From NCBI RefSeq assembly GCF_949987515.2, contig NC_082697.1, forward strand, positions 26,605,730 through 26,669,729: a stretch of 64,000 nucleotides of DNA, in the 5' to 3' direction. This document shows positions 24,301-36,300 of the stretch, in pieces. Position 1 is the first letter of the stretch, and the number at the start of each line of letters is the position of its first letter. The stretch comes from Delphinus delphis. Taxonomy: Eukaryota > Chordata > Mammalia > Artiodactyla > Delphinidae. The translations under genes and the position numbers were made by a program. Below the pieces are notes generated by a model. It was not told the DNA's origin, made no database searches, and saw only the letters and a list, made by a program, of their open reading frames with translations.

Positions 24301-27300
24301 CTTCTCCACCACCTCCAAGTGTCCTACTGAGGAAGCTCAGAGAGGCGGTGGAGCTTGCCCAGGGTCACAGAGCACAGCATTTCCTTTCAGATTCCAGAAT
24401 GTAGCAGACTGCCGGTTGGCCCCAGTTGTTGTTCACTCCTTTGTGCTAACAATACCCTGATGACTTTCCCCTGGACACAAGGCCAACTAGCTCTCGGCCA
24501 CATTTTCTAGCTTCCCTTTAGCTAAATGGGCCCGTGATACAGTTGTCTCTCCTTCCTCCGGGAGGGCCCGTGGAGCAATGGTGCGCTCTTCTGCATCCGC
24601 GGGCCCCCGAGTGTGGCAGAGCACAAGACAGGTGAAAAGACTCAAGTCACTGACTGGGTGCAGATGCCTAGAAATGCACAAAGGAATCCTGCTCTCCAGG
24701 ATCTGCATATAAAATCGCTGCTCTCCAGGGACGAGGCAGAACATGCTAGGCACATTCACAAGTGCGACATTCGCAAGCTCAGACTTTGACACGAGAGAAA
24801 TACCTTCCATCTGGCCGAGCCGTTGATAATCCTGTCACAGCAGTAGAACCCACAACCTAACTAACCCACGTGACCCAGGCTTTCCCCAATTCCCTGCAGT
24901 TTTCATTTTTTCGAAAGCCACGGAACTTCCCTTTCAAATCGTAGGTGGGGAATAATCCCACTAAAAACTGACATGATCAGAACAGCCACGAGAGCCAACT
25001 GTTTACTGTTCACTGTGAGCCGGGCAGTGTGCTGAATGCCTTCTACTCATCACTTACTCACAGTCCTAACAACATGCCTATAAGGGAGGTACTAGATTAT
25101 GATGTTCACTTTACAGATGAAAAAACCCCAACCAAACCACTCAAGGCTCAGAGAGGTACCGGTGTGCACCCAGCGGCAGAGCTGGGATGTGATCCCAGAG
25201 CCCACCTTTCCCATCACTCGCTGTACCGGGGAGTCCCAGTATTGGAGAGACAAAGTTGGGGGTGGGGGAAGACACCCAAAGCAGGGGAAAGTGGGCAGCA
25301 CTCACCTTCCTTGTTCTCCCCAGAGCCCTGGGTGAAGAGCAGCTGGTACTGTCGATTTGGGAAGTTGGCTGGAAAAAACTTATTCATGAAGGGGCTGGAA
25401 GGAAAGACAAAGCAGGTTGGCAAACAGAGCCCCCATGGGCAACAGTCACTGACGCCCTCCCCAGGCATCTGTTTACAAGCTGTTATCTCCCAACAGCCTC
25501 ACAGCTGCCCTGAGAGGTAGGTGTTATTGTGCCCATTGTACAGATGTGGAAACAGGCCCTCAGAGGGCAAGTGACTGCCCAGGTCACATAGGAAGTCAAT
25601 ATCTGAGCTGAGACCTGAACGTAGGTCTCTGGACTCCTAGAGCTTCCATACTGCCTCCTAGTTATCACCCAAGAAACACAAAGCAGAGGCAGACTTTCAC
25701 ATAAAACAGTTTTTAGGAGAGCAACGGATTCCAAAGTCCAGTTTATGTACCATCTATATCAGAGCCCCTTGTCAAGAATGCATATTCTGGCTCAAGCCTG
25801 AGTAGGGCAAGTCCTCATTCTTGAAGGAGACCCACTGAGTCTAGGCAGATGGCAGAGCTGAAATGAGGTGCCAACCAGTAGCCTGGGGTGAGATCTGACT
25901 CCTTAGAGGGTGAGCATGCCTGGGCCCCATACTGCTTAGGATGCTGGAAGGCTAGCAGCCGAGAGGGGCTCATTAACCTCAGATGGTCCTAGATAAACCA
26001 CTTTCTCCTTGCCGGCTCCCCCGCAGCCAGAGGCAGCTGACCTGGCCTGGTCCAGAGTAAAGCAGAGGATGCGCCAACCATGGCCAGGCCCACAGAGGGA
26101 AAGGAGATCTGCAGCCCTCTCTCCTGGGCTGGAGGCAGAGAGGTAGATGGGTGAGGAGGCATGAATTTTTTTTTTAAACAAATTCATTTATTTATTTATT
26201 TTTGGCTGTGTTGGTCTTCGTTGCTGCGCGTGGGCTTTTTCTTTAGTTGAGACAAGTGGGGGCTACTCTTCATTGCGGTGCGTGGGCTTCTCATTGCGGT
26301 GGCTTCTCTTGTTGCGGAGCACGGGCTCTAGGCGTGCAGGTTTCAGTAGTTGTGACACACAGGCTCAGCAGTTGTGGCTCGTGGGCTCTGGAGCGCAGGC
26401 TCAGTAGTTGTGGCGCACAGGCTTAGTTGCTCTGCGGCATGTGGGATCTTCCCGGACCAGGGCTCGAACCCGTGTCCCCTGCATTGGCAGGTGGACTCTT
26501 AACCACTGCGCCACCAGGGAAGTCCCATGAATTCTGCTTTTGACTCTAGGAACGGAAAGATAAACCCCTTGTCCCAATTCCTCAGAAGTTTCTTGTTTAT
26601 TCCCAAAGCCATTCAGATGTGTTCAATGTGGCAACTCAAAGCTGCAGCATTCCTTTGCATTTTGAGGCTATTAGAGACTTTCCATTAAAATGTCCATCCA
26701 GGGCTTCCCTGGTGGCGCAGTGGTTGAGTCTGCCTGCCGATGCAGGGGACACGGGTTCATGCCCCGGTCCGGGAAGATCCCACATGCCGCGGAGCGGCTA
26801 GGCCCGTGAGCCATGGCCGCTAAGCCTGTGCGTCCAGAGCCTGTGCTCCACAACGGGAGAGGCCACAATAGTGAGAGGCCCGCGTACTGCAAAAAAAAAA
26901 AAAAAAAAAAAAGTCCATCCAATCACTCTTTCAAAGGTAGCCTGTTAAACTATTTTAAAGTTTTTGAAACCCCATAAAAATCCAGCACATTCCTCTCTCT
27001 CTCTAGCAGTTAGCAGACCCAGAGCCAGCCGGAGTTGACTATAAAGTACACTATTCTGGTGATTTGTTTTAACTATTTCCTTTAATTTTCAGTTTCCCAG
27101 AACACTTAGCTATGTTGACATGAGGCAATTCCTTCTAGGTGATCCCTTAAATATTATATAAACTATGCCAACACAGATAAAGCATAAACAGTATAATGTG
27201 AATTATTGTTACCTGCACCTCTTACTTCAATAATAAGCATGGTGTCAGCTTTGTAATCCAAATAAAAGGAATTAAATATGGGAAAAAAAAGAATGCATAT

Positions 27301-30300
27301 TCCTGGACTCCCTTCCAGACCTATTAAGTCAGATGACCTGATGGACACCCCACTCCATGACCTGTCAGGCCTGGGATTTTTACGAACTCAGCCGGACTTG
27401 ATGAGCTAGATGAATCACAGCCCCTTGGGTGGGAGCAACCTCACATTCACTCCTTCCGTGAGGCCTCTGTTGCTCACGATGGGCTTGGCCTTGTCTCTGG
27501 AAGCATTCTCTCTGATTACGCAGCATGGTCCACTTCCTGGCCAGGCAGGGAGCAGAGACTTTCTTTTCTGGATCACCTTCAGAGAAGGAACAGAAAACTA
27601 GGGGCTTCTGCTCAGCCTGGTGCGGCAGCATCGTGGAGTGGACACAAGCTTGGGGGGCCATGTGAGGCCATGTGAGGCCCTGGGCGAGCCACTTTAGTGG
27701 CTCAGTCTCCTTGGTTATATGTGGGGATAATACCACCTGACTCAAAGGGTTGCTGTGAAGGTAGGAGAGAAGGTGGGGAGAAGTTTAGCCCAGCACTGGA
27801 TCCTCAACAGGGGTCATAAGAACTGTGAGTGTCCATCATCGCTGGCACTTGTCCAGAGCCTGAGCTCGAAAGCAGTTGGCAACACCAGAACAGACCGACA
27901 ACGACTGATGGGGTAGGCAAATCCAGAATGGTGCTCCCAGCTGTAGGAAAATGGACCCAGGCCGAGTGGTACCGAGGGCACGGTGGTAAAGGCAGGGAAA
28001 AGGGAGCTGTCCAAGACCCTGGGGCTTGGAGGAAGAAACTATGGATTAAGAACCATCTCTGGGCCTCAGTTTCCCCACCTGTCCAACAGCCAATCCCTCC
28101 CAGTCTGCAGGGCTGTGGCGTGAATGATGAGAGGGCTTCGTGATTATGTGGAGACATGGTCAGCACAAGGATGCAATTGGGAGTGGGTTTCTACAAATGG
28201 GCTCTGAGCAGGTGGGAGGCAGCAGCTGGGATGGATGAGGCTGGAAGCTACTTTCAGCTCAGTTTGCTGAATCACTTTTAGGGAGTTTGAAGCCAGAGGG
28301 TGTGTGCAGAGGCAGAGAGAAGGCCTGAGGCGCTAAGCCCTTCACTCCAGCCTGGCATGTGCCTTAGGAGCTCAACCAGCAGAATGCAGTGGTTACGAGT
28401 ATGGACTCTGGAGCCAGGCTTCCTGGGTTCAACGCCTGGCCCTGCCACTGAGCTGTGTGACCTTGGCAAAGTGACTTAACTGTTCTGTGCAACTGCTTCC
28501 TCGTTTGGAACACTGTAACGTAGGGATATTAAGAGGGTTATACGAATGCCTGGCACCCTGTAAGCTTCACTGCAGCTTCAACTCCAAGTAGGAAGTCTGT
28601 AGACTGATGTCTTTGTTATCTCAAGAAAAGAGGGGCTGCTGGGTAACACATGGTAAGAGCCAAGCAACCTGGCCGGTGTGAGCCTGCCTTGAGGGCAGGA
28701 GTCCCGACTTATCGCCTTCGCTACACTCATGCCAGGCTTGGGGCCTGGGAGGCAGCTAGGAAACGCTTGCGGAACGCCTCTGAATGCGGGCTTTTGTAGC
28801 AGGCAGAGACTCCTTCCGGCCCTCGATGGCTCATGCCAAGCCTAAAGGCCACTGCTTCCTGCTGGGAAATCACATCCTGGTGCACTCCTCCCCTGGGGGT
28901 GAAGGCAAGGGTCAGTGAAACAGGTGATGTGGCCTCGCCCCCCTGGGGTGGCAGAACCTCTTCGTCTAAAGGTCATCTGGGTGGGATATGAACTTAAGAG
29001 GTGATAAAAATAAGCTGTGGTTCCCTTGGCAGGAAGGATGTTGGCATGGGCTTGAGTCTTGGTGACCGTACAAGGTGAAGGCAGGCTGTGAGCCCTCGCC
29101 TTCCTCCAAAACCTCAAGCTGTGCTATCTTTGCAGGGAGGCTTGAGGCGGCCGCGGGAAGTGGAAGGAATCCCACGAGCGTCTCTGCCTGGGCTATGCAG
29201 CTCCGGGCTCAGCTTCCACAGCCTCTCAGCAGGCCTCTCCTCTGCCAGTCCTCGGGAGACCACAGGCCCACCAGAGAGGGTGCCCAGGCCCCTGTCTTTA
29301 AGTTCCCTCTCCCCCTCACTTTTGCCAGACCGGAAAGACTACCTGGCCGTGGAGTTAGACAGACCTGGGCTCAAAACTTCACTCTGCTCCTAGCAGCTAC
29401 GAAGCTCTCTGAGCCTCAGTTTTCCTGTCTTGAATCTCCAGACCTTGTTTGGATCCTGAGGCAGGTCTGAGTTTGTGGATACATATAAACAATTCATCAA
29501 AATCCTAACAACACTGTAGACCTCTCTGAGAAAATATTTAAGAAAATTCAATTTGATTGAAGAAAAGTCAATTTAATTCTTAGATCAACTACCTAAATAG
29601 CATGATTAAACTATGCCCTTCCCCTTTTCTACTAAAATTATTTTCATCTGATTCAGTTCTTTTCCATGTACATTTTACAGTAATGAGTTCTTTCATCCCA
29701 GCTTTTAGCCCGTATCAATTTTTTTCAGAGGATAGCTCGGACCCTGAATGGTGAGTTCCCTTTATGCCCATGGCCACCCATTATTTTCATAAGGTCTAAT
29801 CTTCCCAGGTCAAACTGTGTGCTCTAAATCTTATCAAGAAAATGATTCTTCTGTTAATTTTTAGTCACTAACAAATTTTACCATGTGCAGTTTTAGTTGC
29901 TTTGGTTCTATTTTCTTTGATAATTTCTAACAGTAAGAATTATGAATTGGTTAAAAGACAGACAACTGTTTCTTGGCTAATCCACGGGAAATTTGGGACA
30001 CTGTTCCTCAGTTACTATTCTAAAAGGGAAAAAAAGGTCTCTGGTGCCAAAATGACACAGGCTCAAAATACCCTGCTCGTACTGATCGTAGGATTGTTGA
30101 GATAAAGTGAAATGATCAATTCCTCAGCACACGGCTGAACAAAATATACTGGGTTCTTGCACTCTGAGGTGGTGGCTGGGCTGTGGGGAGGACTGGGCTC
30201 TTAAGGCTCTTGTAGATGCTGGGGGGTGGGGGGAGATGGGCTAGAATTGGGGGGGGATCCAAACCAGCATGGGAAGTGACTGCTCCCACACCGGTCCATC

Positions 30301-33300
30301 AGGAAAGGACAGGTCTGTCCCTTGAGGAAGGGTGACTGGGTCTGCCACTATCTTGCTGGGTCCTGGTCAGTCAGGCTCTCTGGGTTTCCACCCTAAAAGG
30401 ATGGCGGGGCTGGCGGGAGTGGGGGCGCTAGAACAAGGCCTTGTGGGTGAAGGTAGGTGTAGTTGGAGACAACACTGAACTCAGTCCCAGCTGTGTGAAC
30501 TCGGGCCAGCCGCTCACTCTCAGTGCGCTTGGCACTTGCTCTGGGCAGGTCACAGACGTGCTCGCTTGATCCTTCCCACGCCCCTGCGAGGAGGTGCTCG
30601 CAGCATCTCCATTTTATAGGTGAAGAAACTGATGCTAGGAAAGCTTGAGTAACTTGCACAAATAACAGAGCCTTGGTTCCAGGGCCATGTGCCTTTTGAG
30701 CCTATGCTCCTGACTTCCAGGGTCCCGCTTAGAGGAACGAGGCTAAACTCCCCCTGGCTCTGCACGCTTCCGCAAGGACCCTGCTCTTTCTCTCTGACTG
30801 TTCTGGGAGATCCCGCCTGCACTGTCAACGTGCACAGGCCTTCCAGCTCCTGGCCTGGCATCTCCCTCCTACACCCTCTTCCGGGTTTCCTACCCTTCGG
30901 AGTTGAGTCCAAGTTGTGTTCCTGCCTTCTGGAAACTTTTCCTGGTCTGCTGACCACCTCTGTGGTTCTCAGCCCGAGGCTGTACCTCCTCAAGAGACCA
31001 GATGGAAATAGACTGGGATGCTTTTGTAGTCACAGTGAGGGGGTGTGCTGGGGGCGCAACCCCCATTTGGTAAGCAGCCCCGCCCGAGGACCAGGGGCTT
31101 AGACCCTTCATCCCCACTGAACTGACACAACGTGCGGCAGTCTGAGCAGGGTGGCAGTGAAAAGAGGATGGGCTCTGGGGCCACAGAAACTTAGGTTTGA
31201 ATCTTGGCTCTGCTGCTTATCAGCTGTGTTGTCCTAGCAAATTTCTTAACCTCTCTGAGCTTCAGTTTCTGAATGTAACAGATAATAATAATAACAACGG
31301 CTAACATTTATTGAACACACTGAGTGCCAGACACTGTGCTAAAAGCTTTCCACATGACCCATAAGGAAGGTACTATCAGTTTTCTTCACGTTCAGGTGAG
31401 GAAATTGAGCCCAGAGAGATTAAGTAAACTGCCCAAAGTCACAGGGCTATTAAGTGGCAGAGTCTGGATTCAAAGTCAGGTAGTGAAATTCCAGAGCCTG
31501 TGCTCCTAACTTCTCTCGATACTGCCTCGCTCTCTTATGAGCTGAGACCACGTGTGAGAGGCCAGCTTAGTGCGTGTGCAGCAACTATGACACCTCGCAG
31601 GCGGCAATGGCATCACTCTTCTCAGTACTGTGACAACTACCATGACATTACTGTTCACAAATAACTTTCCCAACAACCGTGGTGGGAAATACCCACTGGA
31701 TATTCTTACCATTCCTTGTAAAGAAACTGTGGCCCAGAGAGGTTACGGTTCTTGTTCTAGGTCACCCACGGTATAACACAGGGGAAAGATTCCCTTGGAT
31801 TTTACAGCCAGGATTCAAACCTGGCTCTGAATGACGCCAAAGGTCATGTTCTCATCCGAGACCCTGTACTTGCTCTTGCGAAAGCCGCTTCAAATGCCGC
31901 AGAGATGCCTTCTGACCTGATGGTGTGCGACAGGGCCAGGATTCCCAGCACGAAGAAATACATGGACAGCAAGAGGTTGATGTACTCCTGGGAGAATATC
32001 TGAGGCAGAAATACAAAGAGAAACAGGAAGTCAGGGTTGCCAGTGGCTATGGGGAAACCAGAGTCCACGCTTCTCTTCTGGAGTTGGGGAATGGTGTCAG
32101 AAAGACTCTCAAATGGTACTGGGGGGCCTTCTAGTTTCTATGGCAACAGGGAAAAGGGAAGGAACTTCAAGCCCTCAGATGCACCTCCCAAAGGAGTCTG
32201 TAGGTTTGCGCTTGGTGGCTCCATTATTGGCAGACAGGCAATATTGTGTGCGTGTCGAGGGTCCTGCATGGGGGAGGGGAGTCTGAAGTTCAGAGTCCCA
32301 AGAGAGCCGTCTGAACCTCAGAATGCACTCTTCCAAGCCTCCTTCTCTCTGCTCAAAATCTAGGGAGCCCCCTACAGCGGCCACACAGTTGAGTCATCTG
32401 CACCCTGTTCCATTCTCCATGCTCTTCTGGATGAGCCCTCCCCCAGTGATTCTGAAGCTCTGATGGCAGGCCCTCACAGCTGCTTCTTGGTCCTGTTATT
32501 GTTAGGTGAACCCAAGGAACGTTGTCTCTCGCAGGGCTAAAGCCAGTGGTCACATGTTGTTAATTCTGGACTTCAGGCAGGCTGCGCCATATGGCTCCAT
32601 GGTTGCTGCACTGTCTTTTTTTTCATAAATTTACTTTTATTTATTTTTGGCTGTGTTGGGTCTTTGTTGCTGCATGTGGGCTTTCTCTAGTTGCGGCGAG
32701 TGGTGGCTACTCTTCATTGCGTTGTGGCGCGCGGGCTTCTCACTGCAGTGGCTTCTCTTGTTGCGGAGCACGGGCTCTAGGCACGTGGGCTTCAGTAGTT
32801 GTGGCACACGGGCTCAGCAGTTGTGGCTCACGGGCTCTAGAGCGCAGGCTCCGTAGTTGTGGCGCATGGGCTTAGTTGCTCCACGGCATGTGGGATCTTC
32901 CTGCACCAGGGCTCAAACCTGTGTCCCCTGCATTGGCAGGCAGATTCTTAACCACTGCGCCACCAGGGAAGCCCTGCATCGTCTTCTAATTTGTTACCGT
33001 GAGGCTTTCTAACTGGGAGGGAATAATGTGCTGTGGTGTGGGGTCTGGGGCCACTGGCCACTCTCAAGTAGGGACCTGTTTAAACCTCTGTCTGAGCCCC
33101 TCGATCTGCTGCTTAATGCCTCTCAGCAGCTTCCCTCTGCTCCCACGAGCTCAAGGCCCACATCCTCCCCCTGGCCTCTCGTGCTCTCGTGGTGACCACC
33201 ACAGGCCTCCTCAGCCGCTCCTTCTCGTTCTCCGTGCTGTGGCCACACTGGCCTTGTTGTGCCACATTCCCACCCGCGGGCAGCCCATGTACATGCCTCT

Positions 33301-36300
33301 CTGCTGCCCAGGACGCTCTCCTCTCCTCACCCAGGTTGCCAAGCAGTTTTCCTTGACGTGACCTCCGTTAATTCAGCTCATGTTTACCGACTGTCTGCTA
33401 CGTGCAGTGCATCGTGCTCAGCACTGGAATAGGCAGAGAAGTCCCTGCTCTCATGGAGTTCATGTGCCAGTGAGGGAGACTCTCACGAGATGAACATGCA
33501 ATACACTGTCCGGTGGAGATGGGCGCTAAGAAGAAAAGCAAAGCAGGGCAAGGAGGCCGGGGGTGGGGGTGGGGCATCACACAGGGGGCCTGGGAAAGCC
33601 TCCGACACTGACTTCATTTAGGAGTAGAGCCCTTAACGAAGTAAGGGAGCGGCTGTGAGGATACCTGGGGGAAGAGCCTTTGAGGTGGAGGGAAGGGTGA
33701 GTGCAAAGGTCCTGAGGTGGGCATGCATTCATGTGTGCAGGGGACGGTGAGGGCCTGCGGCCAGGAGCCAAGGTAGGAAGGAGAGTGTCAGGAGACGAGG
33801 CTGGGAAGGTAAGAGGGAGATGGACCGTGAAAAAGGCTTTAGCTTCATCTGGGTAAGACAGGCCGGTACTGCAGGGCTGAGGGCAAGGCTGTGATCTGAT
33901 CTGACGGCCTGAGAGGATCCCTCTGCTGCTGTGTGGAAGGCAGACTCCACAGGGCAAAAGTCAAGGCCGACAGCCCAGCGAGCGAGCTGCATCCAGGAGG
34001 ATGGTGCCCTGGGCTAGGGGGCAGGAGGGATGTGATGAGCCAGGGTCGGATCCCCGATCAGCTCTGGACTAGCGAAGTGGGTTGTGCCCAGGGCTGCGTG
34101 CTGAGAGGAGGGAGGAACCCTCCTAGTTCGGCCGAGCAGTGAGGTGGGTGAGGTGCTACTGTCTGAGACTGGGGCGTGGGCAGGAGCAGATTCTTCCGTG
34201 CTCTTCTGGTGCTACAGACCCCGCCTTCACACCACTTTCTAGGACTGTCACTTCGCATTTATCTGTGTGACTGCTTGACCGGTGTCTGTCTCCACCACTT
34301 AACAAGAAGCTCCCTGAGGGCAGGGGTGGGCCAGCTGTTTTCCTCACTGCAGTGTCCCCAGCACCCAGCACAGGATCTGGTGTGTGTCTGTAGAATGACC
34401 GAATGGACAAGCACATCAGTGGCTACAGTGTGAATGCTGCTACCCACACAGGCGTGTGGACCGTGTTTACCCGTGAAGACATGGTGTCCTCTCACACAGT
34501 GTTCTTTCAACGTGGGTCCTGGGGAGAAATTTCTCTCTGGCCACACCTTTGAGCTTCTGGTCGGCTTGACTGTGTGGACTATGAATTGTACACCAAGTCT
34601 CACTTCCTTTGTGCTTTGGCTGCTAGAAAATCAGAGTCACGCCTGTGGTCAGAGGCACTTCTGGCAAGAGTACAAGTCTTTAGACTTTAGAGCATGGGGT
34701 CTGGGTATGGTCCTCACCCAGAGCTTCACTGTCTTTTCCTATTTTATTTTTTCTCCTTTACCCCAGTTTCTTCCTTTATTATTTTTCTTATGCTGTTGGA
34801 TTTAATTTTTATAAGTTGCCTCAAAGCAATCAGGTTTAAATGAGGTGGGATAAGGTAAATTTTATGATTTTGAGAAATGCAACCAACTCCAGTGCCCCAA
34901 CCAGGAAAGGAGGAGGAAAGGGGCAGAGTGAGAGCCACTGTTAAGCAAACCACAACCAGCGGTCAGTCTGGAGTTTGGAAGGGATCTGGTGGCCGTGCTA
35001 TCCAGGCAGCTGCCTTTCAGACATCTCAACAAGGACACTCTGGTGACTTGGGAGGAGGTATGCTGTGTCCTCTGGCACAAGGCAGGCTGGGGCTTACCTG
35101 CCTGGAGAGGAGGACAGGCTGAGCAACAGGCGTCCGAAGCCTTAAATAAAAATGTTCACACCCTCTGCTGCCAGAAAGTCCTTTCTGGGGAATCTAGCCT
35201 AAGGAGAGAATCCTAAATACTAAAAATGTTAGATGGTCCTGAAGCAAAGGCCTGGGTGTATATTCCTAGCACTTAGCACAGCAGAGACTCGAGAAATATC
35301 TGCCAAAAGCCAAGTCGGAGGCAATGAGCTAGATGTGTACAGAGCCACAGAGAGATCTCAGCAGCACAGGGGAGAGGAGAAGGCACACAGTTCTACTTAC
35401 GGAAACCAGACTCTCACTAAATACACACAGATACGTTAACACCATATATTTTATAAAAAGAAACACATCCAAGGACACAAATCAAACGCATTAGGGCAGG
35501 TGCCTCTGGTGAAGGGAAATGAAGGTGGCAAATGGAGATGGGCATCAGGGTGAAGGTGGTGAAGGAAACAAGGAGGGGCCCTCGCGTGGGCCGACGCCAG
35601 TGCGCTGCGAACCAGAGCATATGATAAATTCGCCTCTCCTCCCGAGGTCCAGGGAAAAAATCAGTGAGTATCTAACGTTATTGGATGCACTCTTACTTAT
35701 AAGAGTAAAAATCAGAACGATATTTTCTGTTTAAAGTGAGGGGGATGCTATAAGTCAGTCGTGGTGTATCTGCTTGTGGGGATATTCTGAAATCATTAAG
35801 AAGAGCAGTTCTGATCCAATAATGAGGGAGTGATGGAAAAGGAAGCAGGCGTTAAAAATTATGTTTCTGACTCACTCACAGACTGGTAAAAATAAAGAGC
35901 TTTGATGCGAGTCAGTATAGGTGGGAGTACAGTGAAGCCAGCACACTTGTAACTGTTGGTGGAAATGTAAATTGGTACAATCAGAGGGATCTGGCACCAA
36001 CTATTCCAGATGCTGTTTGATCTGGTAATGCTACTGCAGATATACTTGCCAGATACTTACACGAGGATGCTCATGGCAGCAGTGCTGGGACATCCCACCA
36101 CTGAATGCCCCTCGGGGGCACATCCACGAAACACAACCACAAGCAGCTGTTATAGAAAATGAGGTAGCTCTGACTGTGTGGATACAAAAATATCTCCCTG
36201 GTAAGAACCATATGTTCGATACATATATTTGTTTTAAAATTGTTACCTAAATGTAGACCTATGCATAACAGAATGAGGCACAAGGAACTACGCTGGGGAG

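Larger units (their letters stand above)
25395..31916 (-). other. HM13: HM13 intron 3
   Basis: 6,522 nt. Contains MIRs (about 25480-25660, 27640-27800, 28375-28560, 30500-30720, 31150-31300, 31290-31520, 31650-31830), two CHR SINEs, L2-like DNA (30740-30960) and an AT-rich stretch (29460-30120) I cannot classify. Confidence 0.85.

Noticed and set aside
24487..24810. 107-codon minus frame in HM13 intron 4, considered as an MCTS2 relic
   Set aside because: The translation does not follow the MCTS order or motifs as I know them; it overlaps an old interspersed repeat instead.
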